The position numbers and the translations under genes were made by a program. This document shows positions 15,587-24,187 of a stretch of DNA of 64,000 bases, in pieces. Source of the stretch: Bradyrhizobium sp. AUGA SZCCT0283 (GTDB lineage: Bacteria > Pseudomonadota > Alphaproteobacteria > Rhizobiales > Xanthobacteraceae); NCBI RefSeq assembly GCF_018130385.1, contig NZ_JAFCLU010000002.1, positions 248,001-312,000 of the forward strand, written 5' to 3'. Position 1 is the first letter of the stretch. Each line of letters starts with the position of its first letter. Under the pieces are notes generated by a model that was not told the origin of the DNA, made no database searches, and saw only the letters and a list, made by a program, of their open reading frames with translations.

Positions 15587-17946
15587 CCCTGCTCGATCGC
15601 AAGCTGCTGCGGGACATTTTCGCCATGCGCGGACAGGTGACGACGATCGCGCTGGTGGTCGCCGCCGGCATCGCGGTATTCGTCGCCTCGATATCGACCT
15701 ATGATTCGCTGCGCGCCGGGCGCGACCGCTTCTACGCCAGCGCGCGCTTTCCGCAGGTTTTCGTCACGCTCAAGCGGGCGCCGCTCTCGGTGGTGGCGCA
15801 GCTCAATGAAATTCCGGGCGTTGCTGCGGTCGAGCCGCGCATCGTGCGCGATGTGATTCTGGACTGGCCCTCCGCCGTGCTGCCGGTTTCGGCGCGGATG
15901 GTTTCGCTCGCGAATGCCGGCGACGAACCGCTGGCACGATTGCACGTCCGGCGAGGCACCCCGCCGGGACCGGGCGACTCCAAAGCCGTCGCCATCAACG
16001 AGGCATTTGCCGAGCAAAACGCGGTGCGACTGGGCACCGACGTACCGGTGGTGCTGAACGGGCGCGTGCAGAGCTTTCGCGTCGCCGCCGTCGCGCTGTC
16101 GCCCGAATATGTCTATGCGGTGAAACCGGGGGGGCCGATCCCGGACGACCGTTTCTACGCCGTGCTCTGGGTCGACCGCAGCGCGGCGGAGGCGGCCTTC
16201 GACATGAAAGGCGCGTTCAACGACGCCATCGTGTCGTTGACCCCGGGCACCCACCCCAGGCAGGTGATCGACGAGCTCGACCGCCTGCTCGAGCCCTACG
16301 GTTCGGTCGGAGCCATCGCCAGGCGCGATCAGCCGTCCAACCGTTTCCTCGACGACGAACTCAACCAGCAAAAGGTGATGTCGATCACCATCCCCATCAT
16401 CTTTTTCGGGGTCGCGGCGTTTCTGCTCAACGTGGTGCTCGGAAGGCTGGTGACCGCACAGCGCGAGCAGATCGCAGCCTTGAAGGCGCTCGGCTTTCCG
16501 ACGACGCCGCTGGTGTTGCACTATCTCAAGCTGGTTGCGGTCGTGGTTCTGTTCGGATCGGCGCTGGGCCTGGCCGCCGGGTTCCTGTTCGGCGAGGCGA
16601 TGGTGGCAAGCTATCATGGCTTCTTTCGTCTGCCGGCGCTGGTATTCGAACTTACGCCCTGGTCCGCGCTCGCCGGCCTCCTGATCAGCCTTGCGGCGGC
16701 TACGCTCGGCGTGGTGACGGCGCTGCGAAGCGTCGTCGCACTGGCCCCGGCGGTGGCCATGCGACCGGCCGCGCCGAGGCGATTTCGCCGATCTTGGATC
16801 GAGGGTTTGCTGTCGGCGAAGGCGCTGACGCCGCGGCGCGTGCTGGCGATCCGCAATTTTGCCGGCCGCCCGCTGCGCAGCCTGTTCACCATCGTCGGCA
16901 TCGCGCTCGCCGTGCCGATGGTCGTGCTCGGGCTGTTCTGGCGGGATGCGATCGACCAGATGATCGAGGTCCAGTTCAACCTGGTCGAACGCGGCAACGC
17001 CATGGTCACATTCCCCCATCCGCTCAACCGCACCGTCGTCGGCGACCTCGCCCGCGAGCCCGGCGTGCTCGTCGCTGAAGGTTTGCGATTTGTCCCGGTT
17101 CGCCTGCGCGCGGGGCATCGCAGCTATCTGACGTCGGTAATCGGACTGCCGTTCAACGCAGGCCTGCGGCGGCCGCATGATGCCGCGCTGCGTCCAATCG
17201 ACGTGCCGCCTGATGGCATCACGCTCACGCGCCGGCTGGCCGAGCGGATCTTGGTCGGGTCCGGAGAGATCGTAACGATCGAGGTCATGGAGGGCCGCCG
17301 CCGCAAGATCGACCTGCCGGTAAGCGCCATCGTCGACGAGACGGTCGGGATGTCGTCCTACATGGAGATCGACACGCTCAACCGCTTGACCGGCGAAGGC
17401 GCGGTGGTATCGGCCGCAGCCCTGTTCGTCGAGCCGTCGGCACTTCCGGCCCTGTCGCGACGCTTCAAGGAACTGCCCGTCATCGAGTCGGTGGCGGTGA
17501 AGAGCTACACATTAAGTTCGTTCCTTGAAAAAATCGCGGGCCTCGTTCTCGTCAGCGCCGGCATCCTCACCGCTTTTGCGGTAATCGTCGCGGTCGGCGT
17601 GGTCTACAACAGCGCCCGCATCGCGTTGCAGGAGCGCGCCTGGGAGCTCGCCAGCCTGCGCGTGCTCGGCTTTACCCGCGCCGAGGTGGCGCAGATCCTG
17701 TTCAATCAGTTCGCGGCCGAGATCGCGCTGGCGATTCCGATCGGGCTTTGGCTCTCCCAGGGCATCGTCACGCTGATCGCGCGGTTTCATTCCAACGAGA
17801 GCTTCCAGATTCCGGGAGTAGTGGGGTCGCGAACCTATGTGGTCGCTGCCGCCATTGTCGTAGCCACCGCCGCTGCCAGCGCTTACATCGTACGCCGCAG
17901 GGTCGATCATCTCGATCTGGTCGCGGTACTGAAGACGAGGGATTGA
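15583..17946 (+). CDS. FtsX-like ABC permease
   Basis: 787 aa. Two FtsX cores in one chain: an N-terminal helix (~17-38), a large periplasmic domain (~40-260), three helices (~268-400), then a second half with a helix near 430-455, another periplasmic domain (~460-640) and three helices to the end. The size fits permeases with duplicated FtsX modules rather than the ~400 aa LolC or DevC type. No passage channel is expected; it would couple ATP hydrolysis by the preceding ATPase to an adaptor protein. Substrate unknown. GTG start, overlapping the previous stop by four bases; the HlyD gene starts three bases after its stop. Confidence 0.88.
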   Translation: MTLLDRKLLRDIFAMRGQVTTIALVVAAGIAVFVASISTYDSLRAGRDRFYASARFPQVFVTLKRAPLSVVAQLNEIPGVAAVEPRIVRDVILDWPSAVLPVSARMVSLANAGDEPLARLHVRRGTPPGPGDSKAVAINEAFAEQNAVRLGTDVPVVLNGRVQSFRVAAVALSPEYVYAVKPGGPIPDDRFYAVLWVDRSAAEAAFDMKGAFNDAIVSLTPGTHPRQVIDELDRLLEPYGSVGAIARRDQPSNRFLDDELNQQKVMSITIPIIFFGVAAFLLNVVLGRLVTAQREQIAALKALGFPTTPLVLHYLKLVAVVVLFGSALGLAAGFLFGEAMVASYHGFFRLPALVFELTPWSALAGLLISLAAATLGVVTALRSVVALAPAVAMRPAAPRRFRRSWIEGLLSAKALTPRRVLAIRNFAGRPLRSLFTIVGIALAVPMVVLGLFWRDAIDQMIEVQFNLVERGNAMVTFPHPLNRTVVGDLAREPGVLVAEGLRFVPVRLRAGHRSYLTSVIGLPFNAGLRRPHDAALRPIDVPPDGITLTRRLAERILVGSGEIVTIEVMEGRRRKIDLPVSAIVDETVGMSSYMEIDTLNRLTGEGAVVSAAALFVEPSALPALSRRFKELPVIESVAVKSYTLSSFLEKIAGLVLVSAGILTAFAVIVAVGVVYNSARIALQERAWELASLRVLGFTRAEVAQILFNQFAAEIALAIPIGLWLSQGIVTLIARFHSNESFQIPGVVGSRTYVVAAAIVVATAAASAYIVRRRVDHLDLVAVLKTRD

Positions 17947-17948
17947 CG

Positions 17949-19142
17949 ATGCGTGTCACGGCAGGTCGTGTGGGGATGGCGCTCGGCGCACTGGCTGCGG
18001 CCGCGGGCATCGTCTGGCTTCTGATGCCGAAGCCGATCCCGGTCGAGACGGTGGCCGTCACCAAGGAGCGCTTCGTCGCCAGCGTCGACGAGGACGGCAA
18101 GACCCGCATCCGTCAGCATTATGTGGTGGCAGCACCGCTCGCAGGGCGCCTGACGCGCGTGAGGTTGAAGGCAGGCGACAAGGTCGCTGCTAACGAAGTC
18201 GTTGCTGCGATCCTGCCGCCGCCGGCGCCCCTGCTCGACCCGCGCACCCGTCGCGAGGCCGAGGAACGGCTGGGCACTGCCGAGGCCGCGCTGGAGCGCG
18301 CCAAGGCGGTGGTCGAGCGCGCGCGGGCCCAGGCCGATCATACCAAAGCCGAACTCGACCGCACCCGCACGCTCGCCGGGAGCGGTGCGTCCACCGTACA
18401 GGCGCTGGAACGCGCCGAACTCGCACAGCGGGTCGCCGATCGCGACATGCGGGCCGCGGAATTCCAGAATCATGCAGCGGAGCACGAACTCGCCCAGGCC
18501 ATGGCGCTGCTCGGCCGCTACAAGGATGGCATGGATGCACCAGCCGAACCCTGGAACGTCACGGCGCCGGTTTCGGGGGTGGTGTTGCGGGTCTTGCAGG
18601 AGAGCGAGGCGGCGGTGCAGTCTGGAATGCCGCTGCTGGAGATCGGCGATCCGCGCGACCTCGAAATCGTGACCGACGTTCTCAGCACCGAGGCGGTTGA
18701 AATTCGGCCCGGCGCCGAGGTTGCGATCGAGCATTGGGGCGGCCCCGGGGCTCTCTCGGGACAGGTACGCCGGGTCGAGCCCGCGGCGTTCACCAAGGTG
18801 TCGACGCTTGGCGTCGAGGAGCAGCGGGTCAATGTGCTGATCGACGTGTTATCTCCGCCGCAGCAATGGACCGGCCTCGGCGACGGATACCAGGTGGACA
18901 CCCGGATCACCGTGTTCACGCACAACGACATCGAGATCATCCCGGCCGGCGCCCTGTTCCGCCGCGGCGACAGCTGGAGCGTCTACGTTGCCGTCGATGG
19001 CCACGCACAACCGCGAACCATCGAACTCGTGCGCCGCTCTCGCGGCTTTGCCGCGGTCCGGAAGGGGCTCACCCAGGGCGAACGCGTGATCGTCTATCCC
19101 AGCGATCAGATCAGCCCCGGCGTCCGGGTCAGCGTGAAATGA
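17949..19142 (+). CDS. HlyD-family periplasmic adaptor
   Basis: 397 aa. Starts at the ATG two bases after the permease stop. Membrane anchor ~10-30; then a split biotinyl-lipoyl domain (YVVAAPLAGRLTRVRLKAGDKV ... NVTAPVSGVVLRVLQESEAAVQSG) separated by an Ala/Arg/Glu-rich coiled coil (~100-180), then beta-barrel and membrane-proximal domains (AVEIRPGAEVAIEHWGG; IIPAGALFRRGDSWSVYV). Such adaptors bridge the inner-membrane permease to an outer-membrane channel. No outer-membrane factor gene lies in the window, so a shared TolC-like channel is likely. Third gene of the ATPase-permease-adaptor operon. Confidence 0.9.
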   Translation: MRVTAGRVGMALGALAAAAGIVWLLMPKPIPVETVAVTKERFVASVDEDGKTRIRQHYVVAAPLAGRLTRVRLKAGDKVAANEVVAAILPPPAPLLDPRTRREAEERLGTAEAALERAKAVVERARAQADHTKAELDRTRTLAGSGASTVQALERAELAQRVADRDMRAAEFQNHAAEHELAQAMALLGRYKDGMDAPAEPWNVTAPVSGVVLRVLQESEAAVQSGMPLLEIGDPRDLEIVTDVLSTEAVEIRPGAEVAIEHWGGPGALSGQVRRVEPAAFTKVSTLGVEEQRVNVLIDVLSPPQQWTGLGDGYQVDTRITVFTHNDIEIIPAGALFRRGDSWSVYVAVDGHAQPRTIELVRRSRGFAAVRKGLTQGERVIVYPSDQISPGVRVSVK

Positions 19143-19209
19143 GGCCGGATCCCCCGCCCCGCAAGCGGGACGAGGTCAGGTAAGCCGGCTCGCGCAGCTT
19201 GACGCCTCG

Positions 19210-19422
19210 TCAATCCTCGAACTTGAACGAGACGTTCACCTTGGCGCGGTACGCCTCGACCTCGCCCTTGGCGTCGAGTTGCAGATCGAGCTTGACGATC
19301 TCGGCGACACGGAGGTCGCGCAAGGATTTTCCGGCGCGGCTGACCGCCGCCGCGGCGGCCTTCTCCCAGGATTCCTTGCTGGTGCCGATCAGCTCGATGA
19401 CCTTGTAGACACTCTCAGCCAT
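19210..19422 (-). CDS. Dodecin flavin-binding protein
   Basis: 70 aa, the normal dodecin size. Family residues: VYKVIELIGTSKESWEKAAAAAV (first strand and helix), then LRDLRVAEIVKLDLQLDAKGEVEAYRAKVNVSFKFE. Dodecins assemble as hollow dodecamers that store or buffer riboflavin and FMN, stacked on a Trp (W19 here). It stands alone; a bidirectional hairpin at 19545 separates it from the PRC-barrel gene upstream on the same strand. Confidence 0.93.
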   Translation of the reverse strand: MAESVYKVIELIGTSKESWEKAAAAAVSRAGKSLRDLRVAEIVKLDLQLDAKGEVEAYRAKVNVSFKFED

Positions 19423-19544
19423 GTGGTCCTCCCGTTGATGCCAGGCAGGACGCAGGTGCTCCTGCCGCGCGACAACCTAACATCGGGACGCGCGTCGTGA
19501 ATAGGATGCGCTGCACCATTGCGTGAACATGCGTCGACAAAATC

Positions 19545-19580
19545 AAATGGCCGGGCGGCATCGCGCCGTCCGGCCATTTT
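19545..19580. terminator. Bidirectional terminator between PRC-barrel and dodecin genes
   Basis: Stem AAATGGCCGGGCGGC / GCCGTCCGGCCATTT around a short ATCGC loop, with A and T runs at the two ends. It lies 30 bases downstream of the PRC-barrel gene on the minus strand. Confidence 0.8.
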
Positions 19581-19609
19581 GAGGAAGCCTGGTCGTTGAG
19601 ACCGCGGCC

Positions 19610-20149
19610 TCAATCGGTGGAGTACTTGAACTCCGGCATCGCCTTCAGCTGATCCTTTGTCGCGCTGAGCATGGCGTGATCCGGATACCACGGATTCTTC
19701 TTAACCGCCGGGGCAGGCGCCGTCGTCGCGGCACCGGTCGTCGTCGTGCCCGTCGAAGGCCTTGCACCGCCGGTGGCGGGTGCGCTCGACGACGCGCCGG
19801 TATAGGCGATCGGCTCTTCGACGAACTTCACCTTGTCGAACGGTACCGCAACCAGATGCTCGCCGACGCCGAGGAAGCCGCCGACGCCGATCACCACGCC
19901 CTTGATGTTGCCGCTCTTGTCAGCCAAGAGATCGTTGATCGATCCGAGGCTTTCGTTGCTATCGTTGTACACGTTCAGGCCGACCAGCTTCGAGGACCGC
20001 CAGTTGCCCTTGAACGACGAGGTATCGGACGCGGCCGCAGGCGCGGCGGTGGTGGCGCGGTCAGTCGTTGCCGAAGGACTTTGCGCGAACGCGACACTCG
20101 CCAGCATCGCGGAAGCCGCGAGGCCGACAACGGCATATTTGGTTAACAT
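19610..20149 (-). CDS. Secreted PRC-barrel domain protein
   Basis: 179 aa. ATG preceded by a near-perfect AGGAGAACCGAT site. Signal peptide residues 1-22 (cleaved after AFA). The PRC-barrel is about 48-110: WRSSKLVGLNVYNDSNESLGSINDLLADKSGNIKGVVIGVGGFLGVGEHLVAVPF. A Thr/Ala/Pro-rich linker follows and then a short C-terminal segment (NPWYPDHAMLSATKDQLKAMPEF). PRC-barrel proteins of this type are common general-stress genes in rhizobia; the role of the domain in the periplasm is unknown. A likely EcfG promoter lies just upstream. The same domain is encoded at 20245. Confidence 0.88.
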   Translation of the reverse strand: MLTKYAVVGLAASAMLASVAFAQSPSATTDRATTAAPAAASDTSSFKGNWRSSKLVGLNVYNDSNESLGSINDLLADKSGNIKGVVIGVGGFLGVGEHLVAVPFDKVKFVEEPIAYTGASSSAPATGGARPSTGTTTTGAATTAPAPAVKKNPWYPDHAMLSATKDQLKAMPEFKYSTD

Positions 20150-20182
20150 ATCGGTTCTCCTCAGTTGAGAAACGCCTTGGGA

Positions 20183-20208
20183 AAACCCGTCACTTCAACA
20201 AGTGTTCC
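20183..20208 (-). promoter_or_regulatory. EcfG-like sigma promoter of the secreted PRC-barrel gene
   Basis: On the minus strand GGAAC (20208-20204) is followed after 17 bases by GTTT (20186-20183). The EcfG general-stress consensus is GGAAC-N16/17-CGTT. The -10 element ends 34 bases before the ATG at 20149. One base of the -10 differs from consensus. Confidence 0.6.
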
Positions 20209-20244
20209 ACGCATTTCGCATGGAACACGTGTGCCGCACTGCGG

Positions 20245-20622
20245 TCAGAAGCCGCCCCAGTAAGGCGGCATGCCGTAATAGCGATGCAGCTCGGCTTCCT
20301 TCGCGCGATCGCCCCAGTCGAAATCCTTGTCCGCCTGGAATGACGGGGCGCGCTTCAGCTCTTCATCGTCGATGTCGAGTTCGTAGGCTTCGAACTTCGT
20401 GTTGTAGCGAAGCCGTCCCCACGGCAACGGAATCAGATTGGCCCCGATGCCGAGAAACCCGCCGAAACTCAGGATTGCATAAGATACTTTACCGGTGACC
20501 TTGTCGATCATCAGCCGTTCGATATGGCCGATCATGTCCCCGTTCGGCCGGCGCACCGCGGTCCCCTCGATGCGGTCGCTCGCGATCAACTGATGCGGCA
20601 TGGTCATGACGTCGCTTGCCAT
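20245..20622 (-). CDS. Cytoplasmic PRC-barrel domain protein
   Basis: 125 aa. The start is ATG 20622, preceded by GGAGGGTCCA; the frame runs on to 20700 but the EcfG-like promoter lies inside that extension, which rules it out as coding. No signal peptide. The PRC-barrel spans ~10-85 (LIASDRIEGTAVRRPNGDMIGHIERLMIDKVTGKVSYAILSFGGFLGIGANLIPLPWGRL), followed by an acidic and aromatic tail ending YYGMPPYWGGF. It is the cytoplasmic counterpart of the secreted protein at 19610 and shares the FGGFLGIG/VGGFLGVG core. Probably a general-stress protein; molecular role unknown. Confidence 0.88.
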   Translation of the reverse strand: MASDVMTMPHQLIASDRIEGTAVRRPNGDMIGHIERLMIDKVTGKVSYAILSFGGFLGIGANLIPLPWGRLRYNTKFEAYELDIDDEELKRAPSFQADKDFDWGDRAKEAELHRYYGMPPYWGGF

Positions 20623-20652
20623 TGGACCCTCCACACATTTTGTAGGCGAACC

Positions 20653-20677
20653 AACGTGACAACCGCCCCCCGGTTCC
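20653..20677 (-). promoter_or_regulatory. EcfG-type sigma promoter, exact consensus
   Basis: On the minus strand GGAAC (20677-20673), a 16-base spacer, then CGTT (20656-20653): an exact match to GGAAC-N16-CGTT. It ends 30 bases before the ATG of the cytoplasmic PRC-barrel gene. Confidence 0.75.
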
Positions 20678-20768
20678 ACTGCCGAAAATGAGACAACCAC
20701 CCTTCCCTTTCGGAAAGGATGGTTGCTGCGTCGCTTTGTCCGCTTCGTGCGGAACGCGACCCGCGGGC

Positions 20769-21320
20769 TCAGCCTTGATAATCGATCAGCAACGCCGAGA
20801 AGGAACCGCTGCTGCTCGTGCTTGAACTGCCGGTCGCGCCGTAGGTCGTCGATGATGAAGCCGACAGCGATTCCTGCAGCGATTGCAGGAACTGCTTGAG
20901 AATGTCGTCGATCGACGTCGTGCTCGACGAAGAGTCGTCGCTCGGGGACGCGCCAGCCGTCGGCGGCGGACCGCCCGGAGGGGGACCGCCAGCCCCGCCG
21001 GGGCCGTTGGCGAAGGCCGCCTTGAAGATGCCCCGCAGTTCGGTGGCCTGATCGCTGGTCAGCTTGCCGCTGGAAACTTCGCCGTTGATGAGGTCGTCGA
21101 TCTTGGATTTGAGTTGGTCGGGCGACGGCCGCGTTGCGCTGGCCTGGTCGCTCGCGCGGCTCGCCTGCATCGCCGAATCGATATCGGTCAGCGCCGACGC
21201 CAGCGCGTCCTGGTCGGACGACTTGATGGCACCGGATTTTACTTCGGAGAGCAACTCATCCTGCAACTTCTGCAGTGGCGATTGATAGGTGTTGATGGAG
21301 GCCGCCGAGATCGAGGTCAT
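20769..21320 (-). CDS. Low-complexity hypothetical protein
   Basis: 183 aa; ATG with GGAGCTATC upstream. No signal peptide or membrane helix. Two related helical stretches (residues ~14-50, LQKLQDELLSEVKSGAIKSSDQDAL; ~68-105, LKSKIDDLINGEVSSGKLTSDQATEL) share the pattern L-x-S-E/G-V-x-S-G-x-I/L-x-S-x-Q, suggesting an internal duplication reminiscent of EF-hand-like pairs without the Ca ligands. Then a Gly/Pro hinge (GPGGAGGPPPGGPPP), a short amphipathic helix (IDDILKQFLQSLQESL) and a Ser/Thr/Gly-rich tail. Such a leaderless Ser-rich protein could be exported by a non-Sec route, but there is no direct evidence. Family not recognised. Confidence 0.7.
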   Translation of the reverse strand: MTSISAASINTYQSPLQKLQDELLSEVKSGAIKSSDQDALASALTDIDSAMQASRASDQASATRPSPDQLKSKIDDLINGEVSSGKLTSDQATELRGIFKAAFANGPGGAGGPPPGGPPPTAGASPSDDSSSSTTSIDDILKQFLQSLQESLSASSSTTYGATGSSSTSSSGSFSALLIDYQG

Positions 21321-21535
21321 GATAGCTCCAAGGGATCGGAGAGGGATGGTCAGTGATCGTCAGGTGATTCGTCGAGGTACGCGTGGAAGACGCATCGACC
21401 GTAGGGCTGCGGGTCTTAACGAGGTCTTTTCGCCCGCCGCCTGGCCTGTTGCCCGGTGTTGCCCGGAGTCATCCGGAAACATCTGGAAACAAAAATCCTT
21501 CGCGCGTGGGCCCGAATCACCGACAAAAGGTCGGC

Positions 21536-22288
21536 ATGGCCCAGGCAATACCCAATATCCTTGTCGTTGAGGACGATCGCGAGACGCGGTCGCTGATCGC
21601 AAAATACCTGCGCAACAACGCCTGCAACGTCGCCACCGCGGCCGACGGCCGCGAGATGGTCCGCGCCATGACCGACCGCCGGGTCGATCTCCTCATTCTC
21701 GACGTCATGCTGCCCGGCGAGGACGGCCTCACCCTCTGCCGCAAGGTGCGCGCGCAATCGCAGACCCCGATCATCATGCTGACCGCGCGCGGCGAGGACA
21801 TCGATCGCATCCTCGGCCTGGAGATGGGCGCCGACGACTATCTCGCCAAACCGTTCAACCCGCGCGAATTGCTGGCCCGGATCAACGCCGTGCTGCGCCG
21901 GCAGGCTATAGCCTATACCGCCAGCGCCGCCGAGGGCGCAACGGCGCTGGTGTTTGCGGGCTGGCGGATCGATTTCCGGCTGCGCGAATTGCGCAATCCC
22001 GAGGGCGCGCACGTCGCGATGACCAGCGCCGAGTTCGACCTGCTCCGAACATTCTGCGAGCGGCCCGGCCGCGTGCTGTCGCGCGACAGCCTGCTCGACC
22101 TGACGCAGGGCCGCAACGCCGGCTCGTTCGAGCGCTCGATCGACGTCTTGGTCAGCCGCATCCGCCGCAAGATCGAGCCCGATCCGCAGGCTGCCACCCT
22201 GATCAAGACGGTGCGCTCCGGCGGCTACATCTTCACCCCGAAAGTTGAACCAATCAGCGTCGAGGCGGTGCCCGCCGCTGGCCACTGA
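21536..22288 (+). CDS. OmpR-family response regulator
   Basis: 250 aa. I use ATG 21536 (MAQAIPNILVVEDD) with AAAAGG upstream. The receiver domain is ~7-122: acidic pair VEDD, phospho-acceptor Asp56 in LLILDVMLPGEDG, Thr in IIMLTARGED and Lys in YLAKPFNPRE. The winged-helix OmpR DNA-binding domain is ~140-235 (SAEFDLLRTFCERPGRVLSRDSLLDLTQGR ... IDVLVSRIRRKIE). Its stop overlaps the ATG of the histidine kinase gene, so this is a cognate two-component pair resembling OmpR/EnvZ. Target genes unknown. Confidence 0.93.
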   Translation: MAQAIPNILVVEDDRETRSLIAKYLRNNACNVATAADGREMVRAMTDRRVDLLILDVMLPGEDGLTLCRKVRAQSQTPIIMLTARGEDIDRILGLEMGADDYLAKPFNPRELLARINAVLRRQAIAYTASAAEGATALVFAGWRIDFRLRELRNPEGAHVAMTSAEFDLLRTFCERPGRVLSRDSLLDLTQGRNAGSFERSIDVLVSRIRRKIEPDPQAATLIKTVRSGGYIFTPKVEPISVEAVPAAGH

Positions 22289-23616
22289 TGATGAAGAGCC
22301 TTTTGAACCTGCGCGGCATCAGCGGCCAGATCGCGGCCCTCGTCGTCGTCTCGATCGCAGCGCTGCATCTGATCATCACCGCGAGTTTCCTGCTGCACCG
22401 GCCCGACCAGCCGGAGCCGGCTGAGCGCGGCCACGGCCAGCTTGCCGCCGCCGTGCAACTGCTCGGCGCGGCGCCCGCATCAGAACGGCCGCGGCTGTCC
22501 GCCGACATCGCGCGCGCCTTTCCGCAACTCGGCATCGAAATCCTCCCCACGGGGCAAATGCCTGCGGCGGGCGAGCCCGACGGGTTCAACCCACACGGCC
22601 TGCAGCGGCGCCTCGGCCATGAGTATCGCATCTTCCAGCTCACGAGCGGCGACGAGCCCCGCAAGCTCGGCATCGGCTTGCCGGACGGCATGATGATTTC
22701 AGCCAACGTCCTGCCGGACCGGCCACGGCCGCCACTTCTCGGCGGCCCCTGGATGATGACGCTGCTGTTTGCCGTCATCAGCGTCACTTTGCTCGGCCTG
22801 TGGGCGGCGCGGGCGTTGACCGCGCCGTTATCGTCGTTCGCCAAGGCCGCCGAGAGTTTTAGCCTGAACGGCGCCGCGGCGCCGCTGCCCGAACGCGGGC
22901 CGGAGGAAATCCGCTCGGTCGCGCGCGCGCTCAATCGCATGCGCCAGCGCATCACCGGACTGATCGACGACCGCACAAAGATGCTCGCCGCGATCAGTCA
23001 CGATCTGCGCACGCCGATTACAAGAATGCGTCTTCGCTCCGAATTCATCGAGAACGAAACCCATCGCAGCCGCATGCTAAGCGATCTCGATCAGATGCGC
23101 GCGATGCTGGAATCGGTGCTGTCGTTCCTGCGCAACGGCCGCAGGCTCGAAGCCATGACGCTGGCCGATATCGCCAGCACGCTGCAGCTCATCACCGACC
23201 AGTTCGCCGACATGGGACGCAAGGTCGCCTATGACGGCCCCACGCATGCCATGGCCACGGTGCGGCCCGACGACCTGCACCGCGCCGTCACCAATCTGGT
23301 GGAGAATGCCGTGAGATTCGGCGCCGAAGCGGTGATCCGCCTGCGCGTCTCGGCGGATCAGCTCACCATCAATGTCGAAGACGACGGCCCCGGCATTTCC
23401 GATGCGCTGAAGCAGAATATGCTGGAGCCGTTCGTGCGCGGCGACGAGGCCCGCAACATGGACGAAGCGGCAGGCTTCGGCCTTGGGCTTTCGATCACCA
23501 ACGCCATCGTGCTGGCGCATGGTGGCACGCTGTCGCTGCACGACCGGCAGCCGCGTGGACTGGTTGTTCGGATGCTATTGCCGGTTCGTCAGCAGAGCGA
23601 GCGCTCCGCGGCCTAG
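22288..23616 (+). CDS. EnvZ-like sensor histidine kinase
   Basis: 442 aa. TM1 at ~12-35, periplasmic sensor ~37-155 (Pro- and Arg-rich), TM2 ~157-180, HAMP ~175-228 (RALTAPLSSFAKAAESF), H-box with phospho-accepting His in AAISHDLRTPITRMRLRSE (~235-253), N-box NLVENAVRFG, G1 DDGPGI, F-box and G2 GFGLGLSITN. All catalytic motifs are intact. Architecture and the H-box sequence place it near EnvZ. Start ATG overlaps the regulator's TGA by one base. Signal not identifiable. Confidence 0.92.
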   Translation: MMKSLLNLRGISGQIAALVVVSIAALHLIITASFLLHRPDQPEPAERGHGQLAAAVQLLGAAPASERPRLSADIARAFPQLGIEILPTGQMPAAGEPDGFNPHGLQRRLGHEYRIFQLTSGDEPRKLGIGLPDGMMISANVLPDRPRPPLLGGPWMMTLLFAVISVTLLGLWAARALTAPLSSFAKAAESFSLNGAAAPLPERGPEEIRSVARALNRMRQRITGLIDDRTKMLAAISHDLRTPITRMRLRSEFIENETHRSRMLSDLDQMRAMLESVLSFLRNGRRLEAMTLADIASTLQLITDQFADMGRKVAYDGPTHAMATVRPDDLHRAVTNLVENAVRFGAEAVIRLRVSADQLTINVEDDGPGISDALKQNMLEPFVRGDEARNMDEAAGFGLGLSITNAIVLAHGGTLSLHDRQPRGLVVRMLLPVRQQSERSAA

Positions 23617-23625
23617 ATCATTGCG

Positions 23626-23820
23626 TCAGGCTGCGAGCGCGTCGGGATCGGCTTCCTCGTAGATCGCGATCGCCTCGAAGCGATAATCGCAGGCGCGGCA
23701 GAACCAGAGGAAGGACGTGCGGCCCGGACTGCTCTCGACCCAATCGGGTTTTGGAATCGGCTTGCCACACTGGGCACAGGGATTACCGCGAGGCAGATTG
23801 CTGGAATCAAGTCGAGCCAT
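23626..23820 (-). CDS. Small zinc-ribbon protein
   Basis: 64 aa; ATG preceded by GGGAGATGCGCC. Two Cys pairs, CAQCGKP (residues ~15-20) and CRAC (~41-44), spaced like a treble-clef or rubredoxin-type zinc ribbon, around an aromatic stretch (TSFLWFCRACDYRFEAI). Seen commonly as a conserved hypothetical in Bradyrhizobium. Function unknown; RNA, DNA or protein binding are all possible. It converges on the histidine kinase gene with 9 bases between. Confidence 0.75.
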   Translation of the reverse strand: MARLDSSNLPRGNPCAQCGKPIPKPDWVESSPGRTSFLWFCRACDYRFEAIAIYEEADPDALAA

Positions 23821-24187
23821 GGCGCATCTCCCTAGACTTCGGACGCCGTAATGACGTCTCGCTTTTTTAAATGTTGTTGAATGGGACAGGTTTGCTGTCG
23901 GAATGAATTGGTATTTGTCGCGGCGTCTCCTTTACACCTTGACTGCGACTTTTGCACGACATTCCTGCGCGTCCGCATGACGCAGATTCGCGTCGACAGA
24001 AGCGATGCATCGCACACACAACGTTAACGTCACGCGGGCCGCGTTCGTTAAGCCGCGTTCGTTAACACGTGTCTCAGTGCAGACATCTCGCCGCGATGTC
24101 GTCCGTTTTTCGCCACATCTTGGCCCGCTGACGGAACTAACCGGAGGCAACAATTGTTCACGCGTCCATCCACCGAGATCATTTTTT
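23821..24187. other. 367-base divergent promoter region
   Basis: Separates the zinc-ribbon gene (minus) from the transglycosylase gene (plus). It is less GC-rich than its surroundings. It holds three GTTAA(C) words, two of them in a perfect tandem copy of GCCGCGTTCGTTAA (24038-24051 and 24052-24065), and GGAAC-N18-GTTC (24133-24159), one base off EcfG spacing. No gene is seen. Confidence 0.5.

Noticed and set aside
24038..24065. Tandem GCCGCGTTCGTTAA copies as a CtrA site
   Set aside because: The TTAA words are separated by ten bases, not the seven that CtrA needs.
24133..24159. GGAAC-N18-GTTC upstream of the transglycosylase gene as an EcfG promoter
   Set aside because: The spacing is one base longer than functional EcfG sites; kept only as a remark.
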